64,000 nt of DNA from an uncultured Cohaesibacter sp. (GTDB lineage Bacteria; Pseudomonadota; Alphaproteobacteria; Rhizobiales; Cohaesibacteraceae): the NCBI RefSeq assembly GCF_963664735.1, contig NZ_OY761553.1, positions 3,097,001 through 3,161,000 of the forward strand, given 5' to 3'. A program made the translations under genes and the position numbers. Below are positions 18,173 through 25,247 of this stretch, piece by piece. The notes under the pieces were generated by a model. That model made no database searches. It was not told where the DNA came from and was given only the letters and a program-made list of their open reading frames with translations. Numbering within the stretch: the stretch's first letter is position 1; each line of letters opens with the position of its first letter.

Positions 18173-19105
18173 ATGAAAAGAGTCCTTGTTTCCAATATTA
18201 TGATGTTGAAGGAAAAACCTCGCTTTGACACCGAATTGAAGGCCATAGGATATGAGCCTGTATGGGCTGATGTCAGTCAGTTTTTAACCGAGGCAGACTG
18301 CCTCAAACTTGTTGGCGACATTGACGGCTGGCTGGCCGGCGACGACAAAATAACACACAAGGTTTTCGAGAAAGCTGGTCCACGGCTGAAAGTAATCGCA
18401 AAGTGGGGCACCGGCATTGACAGTATAGACCGAGAAGCCGCAAAAGAATTCGATGTTCCCGTTTTGAATAGTCCCGGAGCTTTTGCCAATACTGTAGCGG
18501 AAGTGGCAATACACTATATGCTTTCTCTGGCTCGCAGTCTGGTAACCATTGATCGCTCCATCCGGCGCAACGAATGGCCCAAATTTCAGGGCATCGAACT
18601 GGGAAGCGCCAAGGTCGGCGTGATTGGTTTTGGCGCCATTGGCCGTCGCATTGGCCAGCTGAGTTCTTGTTTCGGCTCTGAAGTCCATTTCTACGATCCG
18701 ATGGTCAAGGAAGTCATTTCGTTCAATGGCAAAGACATGACCCCTAGCAGCCTGGACGATATCGCCCAAAATTCCGACTTTGTCTGCTTGGCCTGTAACT
18801 ACAGCCAAGAGAGCCATCATATGATCGGAGCCGAGTTTCTTGAAAAAATGAAACCATCCGCATTTCTGGTCAATGTTGCCCGAGGCCCGCTGGTAGATGA
18901 AACAGCTCTTGTGGCCGCGCTTGAAGCAAAGAAAATCGCAGGCGCAGGCCTTGACGTTTTCGAGCAAGAGCCTCTTCCTGCAGACAGCAAATTTAGATCT
19001 ATGGAAAATGTAGTTCTGGGTAGTCATAACGCAAACAATAGCCTGACAGCTGTTGAATATGTTCATGCGAATACCTTGAAAAATCTTCAAAGTATTCTCG
19101 GCTAA
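18173..19105 (+). CDS. D-3-phosphoglycerate-dehydrogenase-like 2-hydroxyacid dehydrogenase
   Basis: The 310-residue protein has the complete D-isomer-specific 2-hydroxyacid dehydrogenase fold. The catalytic domain surrounds an NAD domain with GVIGFGAIGRRIGQ (near residue 143). The active-site Arg is in LVNVARGPLVDE, the Glu in GAGLDVFEQEPLP and the His in VLGSHNANNS. It is shorter than SerA because it lacks an ACT domain, so it is not the regulated serine-pathway enzyme. It interconverts a 2-hydroxy acid (often a sugar-acid or its phosphate) and a 2-oxo acid with NAD(P). It is the first gene of the plus block and, with the following oxidoreductase and isomerase, probably builds a sugar precursor. 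The ribosome site is weak. Confidence 0.85.
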   Translation: MKRVLVSNIMMLKEKPRFDTELKAIGYEPVWADVSQFLTEADCLKLVGDIDGWLAGDDKITHKVFEKAGPRLKVIAKWGTGIDSIDREAAKEFDVPVLNSPGAFANTVAEVAIHYMLSLARSLVTIDRSIRRNEWPKFQGIELGSAKVGVIGFGAIGRRIGQLSSCFGSEVHFYDPMVKEVISFNGKDMTPSSLDDIAQNSDFVCLACNYSQESHHMIGAEFLEKMKPSAFLVNVARGPLVDETALVAALEAKKIAGAGLDVFEQEPLPADSKFRSMENVVLGSHNANNSLTAVEYVHANTLKNLQSILG

Positions 19106-19137
19106 AGCCCGGTTTTATTTTTAAAAAGGTTTTACAT

Positions 19138-20157
19138 ATGAAGTACGGAATTATTGGTTATGGCAAAATGGGCATGATCCGCCATAACGCCATGCAAGCG
19201 GTTGGGGCTGGTCCTGCAAGCAAACTTTTTGAAATTAATGCAATCAACGAATATCAGGATTTATTGGTCAGCAATAGCGACGAGATCATCAACGATCCTG
19301 ACCTGGATGCGGTAATTATTTGTACGCCCAATTTCATGAACAAAAACCTTGCCATTGCCGCGTTGAACGCTGGCAAGCATGTTTTCTGCGAGAAGCCGCC
19401 TGCATTCAACGGCACAGAGATGCGCGAAATTATCGCTGCAGAAGAAAAAACTGACCGCATTCTGATGTATGGCTTCAACCACCGCCACCATGGTGGGTCC
19501 ATGAAAATGAAAGAAGAGATCGATAGCGGCAAGTTCGGTCGCGTTTTGTGGATGCGTGGTCGTTACGGCAAGTCGGTCGATGATGGATATTTCTCCGAGT
19601 GGCGTGCCGATCCAAAGCTGTCCGGTGGCGGCATCATGCTGGATCAGGGCATTCATATGCTGGATCTGTTTTTGCAGGTTGGCGGCGATTTCGATGAAAT
19701 GCATGCCTTCGTATCGAATATTTACTGGAATCTGCCGGGCATCGAAGACAACGTTTTTGCTATTTTCCGTAATTCCCAAACCGGCATGGCCGCTTCCTTG
19801 CATTCCACCATGACCCAATGGCGGCATCTGTTCTCCTTCGAAGTCTTCCTTGAACGCGGCTACATGGTTCTCAATGGCCTGAAAACCCCGTCCGGTACAT
19901 ATGGGGCAGAAAAGCTGACTATTGCTCAAAACCGCTCGAAAGCACCAGCGGCAACATGGGAAGACGAAGTATCCCATGTGTTCGAAGTCGACCACTCCTG
20001 GGAACATGAAATGAGGAACTTCGTGAACGCCATCGAGTCTGGCAAGGTTCCTGAGAAACGAGATTCTCACGAAGCGCTCCGCGTGATGGACATGATTGAT
20101 CGAATTTACAAAGAAGAACGTCATTCAAGTAACAATTTGCACGACAAACTCATTTGA
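19138..20157 (+). CDS. Gfo/Idh/MocA-family oxidoreductase
   Basis: The 339-residue protein starts directly with the NAD-binding strand and loop (KYGIIGYGKMGMIRHN). It has the family's catalytic-lysine motif CEKPPAF near residue 85, and the C-terminal-domain signature GGGIMLDQGIHMLDLF near residue 163, whose Asp and His complete the active site. These enzymes oxidise or reduce a sugar, inositol or nucleotide-sugar carbon with tightly bound NAD(H). The gene lies 32 bases after the hydroxyacid dehydrogenase and 23 before the SIS isomerase, so all three are in one operon. A paired dehydrogenase and Gfo/Idh enzyme is often seen in modified-sugar biosynthesis. The substrate is unknown. Confidence 0.88.
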   Translation: MKYGIIGYGKMGMIRHNAMQAVGAGPASKLFEINAINEYQDLLVSNSDEIINDPDLDAVIICTPNFMNKNLAIAALNAGKHVFCEKPPAFNGTEMREIIAAEEKTDRILMYGFNHRHHGGSMKMKEEIDSGKFGRVLWMRGRYGKSVDDGYFSEWRADPKLSGGGIMLDQGIHMLDLFLQVGGDFDEMHAFVSNIYWNLPGIEDNVFAIFRNSQTGMAASLHSTMTQWRHLFSFEVFLERGYMVLNGLKTPSGTYGAEKLTIAQNRSKAPAATWEDEVSHVFEVDHSWEHEMRNFVNAIESGKVPEKRDSHEALRVMDMIDRIYKEERHSSNNLHDKLI

Positions 20158-20180
20158 TTTAGTGATCGGAGATCGTAGTA

Positions 20181-20762
20181 ATGTCTGAGAAAATTAAGGA
20201 TTTTCTTGAGCCATACTTTGCAGAATATCAGAAGTTGGCTTTTGAACCCTCGATTTACCCAACCATTGAAGCTTTTGCTGAACTCGCCATCAAAACTCGG
20301 GAGTCCGGTAACAAGATGATGTTCGCCGGCAACGGCGCGAGCGCTTCCATCTCCGAGCATGGCGCAGTCGACTTTACCAAACAGGGTAAAGTGCGCGGGG
20401 TTACATTCCACGACCCGAACCTCATGACTTGTTTTGCCAATGACTTTGGCTATGACCATTGGGTTGCCAAAGCGGTTGAGCATTATGCTGATGACGGAGA
20501 CGTTGTCGTGCTGACGAGCGTCAGCGGCGAATCTCCCTCGGTCGTCAATGCTGCGATTTATGCAAAAAAGCGCGGCTTGAAGGTCGTCACATTCACAGGC
20601 CGCAAGCCAGACAACTCTCTGGCCTCCTACGCTGATATCAGCTTCTTTGTTGCTTCCGATGCCTATAATGTTGTCGAAAATGTTCACAGCATCTGGCTGA
20701 CCACAACCGTAGACGTTGTTATCGGCAAAGCCGTTTATGAAACCCGCGCTGTGATTTCCTAA
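20181..20762 (+). CDS. SIS-domain sugar-phosphate isomerase (GmhA-like)
   Basis: The 193 residues form a single SIS domain of the size of sedoheptulose-7-phosphate isomerase. The phosphate-binding loop is FAGNGASASISEHGAVDF, followed by TCFANDFGYDHW and the second SIS motif VLTSVSGESPSVVNAA. It lacks CBS domains, so it is unlike KdsD-type arabinose-5-phosphate isomerases. It likely isomerises a ketose phosphate to an aldose phosphate in the cytoplasm as an early step in making an activated sugar. The heptose pathway partners (HldE, GmhB) are absent from this window, so a heptose product is possible but not shown. Confidence 0.87.
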   Translation: MSEKIKDFLEPYFAEYQKLAFEPSIYPTIEAFAELAIKTRESGNKMMFAGNGASASISEHGAVDFTKQGKVRGVTFHDPNLMTCFANDFGYDHWVAKAVEHYADDGDVVVLTSVSGESPSVVNAAIYAKKRGLKVVTFTGRKPDNSLASYADISFFVASDAYNVVENVHSIWLTTTVDVVIGKAVYETRAVIS

Positions 20763-20842
20763 TTCCATAATCAAACTGTGATGGTTCGATTGTTCTCCGA
20801 CTGTATCATTGATATAGTCGGAGATGTTTTTGTTGTGAGAAT

Positions 20843-21652
20843 ATGTCTATGTCAGAAACCACTCATGGTATTTATGTTCGCAAAGAATTGACGCCACTAT
20901 CTCCAGTAGAGCTTCAAAAGGAAAACCTCTTTCCATCTCTTGCTGAGGCCTATGCCGCTGTCCTTGATGAAACATCATCGGACCAAGACTTTGGCGCAGC
21001 ATGGAAGCTGGGGGGCACAACGCCAACAACCCGCGCCGCATTCTCGGTCGAGAAATTATATTTCGGCCCCTTGCACAAAAGCGAAGTGTTGACCGCTCCC
21101 ACCAAGGCTCCGGGGTTCAAACTCTTTGAACTGAAGGGTGAGGCAGAAATTGGCCTGCGCATTGCGGAAAAAGCACAATCCTTGCTGCAAAAAAAAGATA
21201 AGCAGGCAATTCTGAATTGCCCGCTGGAAGAACTGTTTGATGCCTGGTGTGTAACCTTGGAGCTGCCGTCTTCCCCCATTACCAATTTGTCTGCATGTGG
21301 GGTGAATGCTCTCATTGCCGACCGCTGTGCACCCGGAGCAATCGTGCTGAGCCAAGCAAAGCCAATCTCAAATGATGTGCTGCAAGCATGGCAGACTTCT
21401 TCCCTGAAGATCGTCATGAATGGTCAGGCCATTGCCAATGGCGATGTTGCAGTCCTTGTCGATACACCGCAAGACTGCGCTCGCAAATTCATTGTTGAAG
21501 CCCTTGAGAACGGATTTGCGCCTGCGGCTGGTCAATGGATCTCAACTGGCGGCATCACACCATGCGTTCCTCTGGAACTCGGTGCAAAGGTTCAGGTCCA
21601 CCTTAACGAACTCGTCGTCATCGAATTCGAGGTTGGGGATGGCGCCAAATGA
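20843..21652 (+). CDS. 2-keto-4-pentenoate hydratase-like (FAH-superfamily) enzyme
   Basis: The 269 residues resemble MhpD/2-oxopent-4-enoate hydratase and decarboxylase relatives. AAWKLGGTTPTTRAAF and YFGPL appear early, an acidic metal-site stretch FELKGEAEIGLRI follows, and the second half carries GVNALIADRCAPGAIVL and WISTGGITPCVPL, the usual end of the fold. The family binds Mg2+ or Mn2+ and hydrates, decarboxylates or cleaves 2-oxo acids. In this operon of sugar enzymes it probably acts on a deoxy 2-keto sugar acid rather than on an aromatic breakdown product. It overlaps the next gene by four bases (ATGA), a sign of coupling. Two nearby ATGs (20843 and 20849) are possible starts. Confidence 0.75.
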   Translation: MSMSETTHGIYVRKELTPLSPVELQKENLFPSLAEAYAAVLDETSSDQDFGAAWKLGGTTPTTRAAFSVEKLYFGPLHKSEVLTAPTKAPGFKLFELKGEAEIGLRIAEKAQSLLQKKDKQAILNCPLEELFDAWCVTLELPSSPITNLSACGVNALIADRCAPGAIVLSQAKPISNDVLQAWQTSSLKIVMNGQAIANGDVAVLVDTPQDCARKFIVEALENGFAPAAGQWISTGGITPCVPLELGAKVQVHLNELVVIEFEVGDGAK

Positions 21653-22422
21653 GCGAACTGACCGAAAAACTGGCGCTTGTCATGCAAGAGGCAAAAACTC
21701 TTATTGAGCAGCTGGAGCCAACATCCATTGAAGTGAAGTCCAAGCTTGATTACGTCACCAATGTTGATCGCAAGCTGGATGAGTTCCTTACGAGCAGATT
21801 GCCGCAACTCACGCCCGGCATATCGGTGTTGAGTGAAGAACGTCCATTCGAGCTTGGCAAAGAAGATTTCTGGATCATCGATCCCATTGACGGTACGCAC
21901 AACATGATGACGGGCGTGCCGTTTTTTGCGGTTTGCGCCGCATTGTTCGATAAAGACGGAGCGAAACTCAGCGCTGTGTTGGACGTTGTGCCAGGCGATA
22001 TTTATGTTGCCGAGCGCGGCAAGGGAGCGACGGTTAATGGGCAACCGCTCAAACTGGAGCGACAGGCTTCGACGCTTCTGGCAGTTTCCTCAGGCGCACT
22101 GGATGCAATGAATGGTCGTCCTGAAATCTATCAGCCATTTCGAAAACTTGGCAAACTGCGCAATCTGGGAAGCCAGGCTTTGCAATTGGTCTATGTTGCA
22201 AATGGGAAATTTGGTTGTGCACTATCACAAGAAGCATGCTTTTGGGATGATGCGGCTGCGCGGCTTATTGCTCAAGAAGCCGGAGCACTTTATCACAGTT
22301 TTGCAGCGGAAAACGACGCTGACTATATGAAGCTCTGTATGTCAAAGTCACCGTTAAAGAGCCTTTGCGCCCACCCGGACCTATTCAAAGAGCTGGTTAA
22401 ACTGTTGTCGCCTCTTTGGTGA
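21649..22422 (+). CDS. Inositol-monophosphatase/CysQ-type sugar phosphatase
   Basis: The 257-residue protein shows the Mg2+-phosphatase signatures of the family: SVLSEERPFELG (metal-binding Glu), IIDPIDGTHNMMTGVPFFA (the DPIDGT motif) and a later CFWDDAAARLIAQEAGA (the WD-x-AA motif). It hydrolyses a phosphate monoester from a sugar or nucleotide in the cytoplasm. Its place just before the CMP-sugar synthetase suggests it removes phosphate from the sugar acid before activation, the role of KdsC in the Kdo pathway and of sialic-acid 9-phosphatases, although those are HAD enzymes. It is coupled to the previous gene by overlap and followed by the synthetase after 12 bases. Confidence 0.85.
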   Translation: MSELTEKLALVMQEAKTLIEQLEPTSIEVKSKLDYVTNVDRKLDEFLTSRLPQLTPGISVLSEERPFELGKEDFWIIDPIDGTHNMMTGVPFFAVCAALFDKDGAKLSAVLDVVPGDIYVAERGKGATVNGQPLKLERQASTLLAVSSGALDAMNGRPEIYQPFRKLGKLRNLGSQALQLVYVANGKFGCALSQEACFWDDAAARLIAQEAGALYHSFAAENDADYMKLCMSKSPLKSLCAHPDLFKELVKLLSPLW

Positions 22423-22434
22423 GGAATAATTGAA

Positions 22435-23124
22435 TTGGAAACGTCCATGTCTGAAAACAAGCTTATTGCCATGATCCCGGCTCGCCTCGGATCTCAACGT
22501 CTCAAAAAGAAAAACCTTGCCCCTTTGAAGGGCTCTCCACTCATCGCTCACGCCATCCGCAAATGCTTTGAAGCAAACTGTTTTGATGAAGTCTGGGTCA
22601 ACTCGGAAAGCGAAGAGATCGGAGAAATCGCACGCGCAGAAGGTGCACATTTCCATCCGCGTCCTGATGAACTGGCCAATAACGTTGCAACTTCGGAAGA
22701 TTTTGTCGCCGAGTTTTTTCAGAAACATGAATGCGAGGCCATGTTCCAAGTCCACTCGATTGCCCCTTTGTTGACTGCGCAAGAGGTCGAGGGATTTGTC
22801 GATTTCTATAAGAAAAACGAGTATGACGTCCTGCTTTCCTGCATCAATGACCAAATCGAAGTCGCCTATGAAGGCAGACCGGTCAACTTCACCTTTGCAG
22901 AAAAGACCAACAGTCAGGATCTGAAGCCTCTTCAGCGCATTACATGGTCCATTACAGCATGGCGCCGGTCCGTTTTCCTTGATGCCATTGCCAAGGGTGA
23001 GACAGCCACCTATCAGGGGCGCATCGGTTTCTATCCGGTTGGCCCTGCTTCCGGCCATGTCATCAAGACCCAACTTGATCTTGATATTGCCGCAGCACTC
23101 ATGAGTGTGACCGGTCAGGCTTAA
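22435..23124 (+). CDS. Acylneuraminate/Kdo-type cytidylyltransferase (CMP-sugar synthetase)
   Basis: The 229 residues match NeuA/KdsB-like nucleotidyltransferases. The N-terminal CTP loop is IPARLGSQRLKKKNLAPLKG, followed by PLIAHAIRKC. FQVHSIAPLLTAQEVEGF carries the second motif, and the sequence ends with KTQLDLDIAAALM. It makes a CMP-activated 2-keto sugar acid from CTP. TTG at 22435 has GAGGA 9 bases upstream; ATG at 22447 has GGAA 6 bases upstream, so both starts are possible. No NeuB-type condensing enzyme is visible in the window, so the acid may be produced elsewhere or by the unusual enzymes encoded upstream. Confidence 0.85.
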   Translation: METSMSENKLIAMIPARLGSQRLKKKNLAPLKGSPLIAHAIRKCFEANCFDEVWVNSESEEIGEIARAEGAHFHPRPDELANNVATSEDFVAEFFQKHECEAMFQVHSIAPLLTAQEVEGFVDFYKKNEYDVLLSCINDQIEVAYEGRPVNFTFAEKTNSQDLKPLQRITWSITAWRRSVFLDAIAKGETATYQGRIGFYPVGPASGHVIKTQLDLDIAAALMSVTGQA

Positions 23125-23146
23125 AAACCAATCAGGGAGCTTTGCT

Positions 23147-23854
23147 GTGTTAGGCGCAAACATCAAAGAACATCAATTTGATACTTCGCTTGATGCAGCA
23201 AGCGCTCTTGCTGCAACAGTGGCCGCCAATCTGAAGCAGGCTCTGGCAGAAAAAGACAATGCCATTCTGGCGGTGTCCGGAGGCCGGACACCGGAACTGT
23301 TGTTCAAGGCCCTGTCAGAGATTGACCTCGCTTGGGAAAAAGTCACTGTTACGCTGGTTGACGAACGGTTCGTACCAGACAGTTCTGAACGCTCCAACGC
23401 ACGATTGGTGAAAAGCGCGCTTTTGCAGAATAAAGCGCGGGGTGCCAAATTGGTTCCGTTGTACCAAGACGGCGTAGAAGCAGAAGATGTCGCAAGAAAC
23501 CCTTCATCTGACTTGCAATTCATTCTGGATAAAGGCTTCGATGCTGTCGTTCTGGGGATGGGGCCAGATGGTCACACCGCATCTTTCTTCCCGGGCGGCG
23601 ACAATCTGGAAGAAGCCACGAACCCGGAAAATCCACCAGCAATATTTGCTATGCATGCAGAGGGTGCAGGTGAGCCAAGGCTGACCTTTTCCGCGTCCGC
23701 TCTGCTCATAACCCGCAGCCTATTTTTGCAACTTGAAGGGCAAGAAAAGCAGGCAGTCTTTCAAAAAGCCATACAAGCTGGTTCAGTCTTGGATATGCCA
23801 ATTCGTGTATTCATCCACCAAGCACACAAATGCCTGGAAGTTTTCAAATGCTGA
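23147..23854 (+). CDS. 6-phosphogluconolactonase-like protein (NagB/Pgl fold)
   Basis: The 235-residue protein has the Pgl signatures VTLVDERFVPDSSERSNARL and VVLGMGPDGHTASFFPGGD, and ends with a typical Pgl tail. Pgl normally hydrolyses 6-phosphogluconolactone in the pentose phosphate pathway. Here no glucose-6-phosphate dehydrogenase or gluconate dehydrogenase is nearby. The gene sits inside a glycan operon, so it may instead open a sugar-lactone made by the Gfo/Idh oxidoreductase. The start is GTG with AGGGAG about 8 bases upstream. Its 3' end overlaps the start of the HAD gene, so translation is coupled. Confidence 0.85.
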   Translation: MLGANIKEHQFDTSLDAASALAATVAANLKQALAEKDNAILAVSGGRTPELLFKALSEIDLAWEKVTVTLVDERFVPDSSERSNARLVKSALLQNKARGAKLVPLYQDGVEAEDVARNPSSDLQFILDKGFDAVVLGMGPDGHTASFFPGGDNLEEATNPENPPAIFAMHAEGAGEPRLTFSASALLITRSLFLQLEGQEKQAVFQKAIQAGSVLDMPIRVFIHQAHKCLEVFKC

Positions 23855-25215
23855 ATTGGACGCGGCGCCATGACTTTATCAGTTTGGCGTGCCAGGCGAT
23901 CGATGATCCGGACATAACAGTCGTCAGCTTCGACATTTTCGACACGTTGCTGACGCGGCCGGTTCTGGAGCCATCGGACTTGTTCTATCTCATCGAAAAG
24001 CAGGTCAAAAGCAAAGGGCTATTGGACGATTTCGTCATCGTTCGAAAAACGGCCGAGAAAGATGCTCGGCAACAAATGCGAAAAGATGATCCTCTGTGCG
24101 AGGAACCTTCGCTTGATCAGATTTACGACTGCTTGCAAGTAAACACTGGCATTTCAAAGGTCGTATCTGAGGCAATCAAGGACATTGAAATCGAAACAGA
24201 AGCCCAATGCCTGCAATGTCGCTGGGCGATGAAGGACGTTTATGCCCATGCGCGCGCGAAGAACAAACGCATAGTCGCTGTTTCTGACAGTTATTTCTCC
24301 AAAGATTTTCTAATCAAGATCACCACTGAAGCAGGCTTTGTAGAGTTCGAGCATTTTTTTGTTTCCTCAGAATATAAACGGACAAAATCGAGTAAAAACC
24401 TCTATCCCCTGATGCTGGAAGATCTCGGCGTATCTCCTCAGCAAATTCTCCACATCGGCGACAATCTCAAGTCGGACTTCAATAACGCTCGCAAAGCGGG
24501 AATGAAAGCACTGCGCATTCCGAGCGCCGCCTACTTGTTTTTCACGCAATCCGTAAAGATTACCCCTTGGCTAATGGAAAAGACCAGCATGTCACCAGAC
24601 TATCGAGCCATGCTTGGTATGGTGATCAACAACCGCTTTGATGGTCTGCAACAAAAAAAGTGGCAAGCAAATAGTGCATTTAATAATGATGCCGAACTAT
24701 TCGGCTATCTGGTCGCGGGACCATTGCTCTATATGGGCCAACTGGGAGAAAGCCTGCTCCGTAAGGAAAGCCCCACGAACCAGTCAGAGCAACCAGATAT
24801 CTCTCAGTCATTTTCACGCGAAAACAATCCGCAGACAAACATCAAAATCCAACGCGGAGCGAAATCCTGTTTGCGCGACATGCAAACTTTGTTTCCAACG
24901 AAGCTGGATTTAGATCCCCAACTTCTATATACATTTATGGGTTATGCGATCTCGCACGGAACTCGCAAGGAGCGAAAAATTGTCAAAGAATTTGTAGCTT
25001 CTAATTCCTTGACGGATCACTTGGACGAAGCTTTCAGTTCTTACTTCCTTTTGTATCGGTGGTGCGAGCTAACAGTTTTACAACCCTTTGTTAATGCGAA
25101 CCAATATCTGCGTCTCATATATGCAGCACCGATTTTTTTTGAACAAAATGAGCATCCAATGCTAAAGCCGTTTAAGATGTTCAGAGCCATCCTTAATAGA
25201 TTACATTTGCGATAG
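23848..25215 (+). CDS. HAD-superfamily hydrolase-like protein with C-terminal helical extension
   Basis: The chain is 455 residues from ATG 23848, chosen because GGAAG lies 7 bases upstream; an earlier ATG (23830) would overlap the previous gene more deeply. The HAD motifs are visible: FDIFDTLLTRP (first nucleophile Asp, residue about 30), AVSDSYFSKDF (motif II), and HIGDNLKSDFNNARKAGM (acidic motif, residue about 203). The last 200 residues are helical and poorly recognised. This resembles the COG5610-type HAD proteins found next to glycosyltransferases, where the HAD domain may act as phosphatase or regulator of glycan assembly. It begins the second part of the plus block, before the WcbI-GSCFA fusion. 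Confidence 0.78.
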   Translation: MLNWTRRHDFISLACQAIDDPDITVVSFDIFDTLLTRPVLEPSDLFYLIEKQVKSKGLLDDFVIVRKTAEKDARQQMRKDDPLCEEPSLDQIYDCLQVNTGISKVVSEAIKDIEIETEAQCLQCRWAMKDVYAHARAKNKRIVAVSDSYFSKDFLIKITTEAGFVEFEHFFVSSEYKRTKSSKNLYPLMLEDLGVSPQQILHIGDNLKSDFNNARKAGMKALRIPSAAYLFFTQSVKITPWLMEKTSMSPDYRAMLGMVINNRFDGLQQKKWQANSAFNNDAELFGYLVAGPLLYMGQLGESLLRKESPTNQSEQPDISQSFSRENNPQTNIKIQRGAKSCLRDMQTLFPTKLDLDPQLLYTFMGYAISHGTRKERKIVKEFVASNSLTDHLDEAFSSYFLLYRWCELTVLQPFVNANQYLRLIYAAPIFFEQNEHPMLKPFKMFRAILNRLHLR

Positions 25216-25247
25216 TATTAGTAACTTCAAATAGGCGTTTTTTCTGA

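Noticed and set aside
18284-19090. A 268-residue minus-strand frame
   Set aside because: It lies entirely antisense to the 2-hydroxyacid dehydrogenase, which has all catalytic residues.
19261-20124. A 287-residue minus-strand frame
   Set aside because: It is antisense to the Gfo/Idh/MocA gene and shows no motif.
22381-23166. A 261-residue minus-strand frame
   Set aside because: It is antisense to the CMP-sugar synthetase gene, whose motifs are clear.
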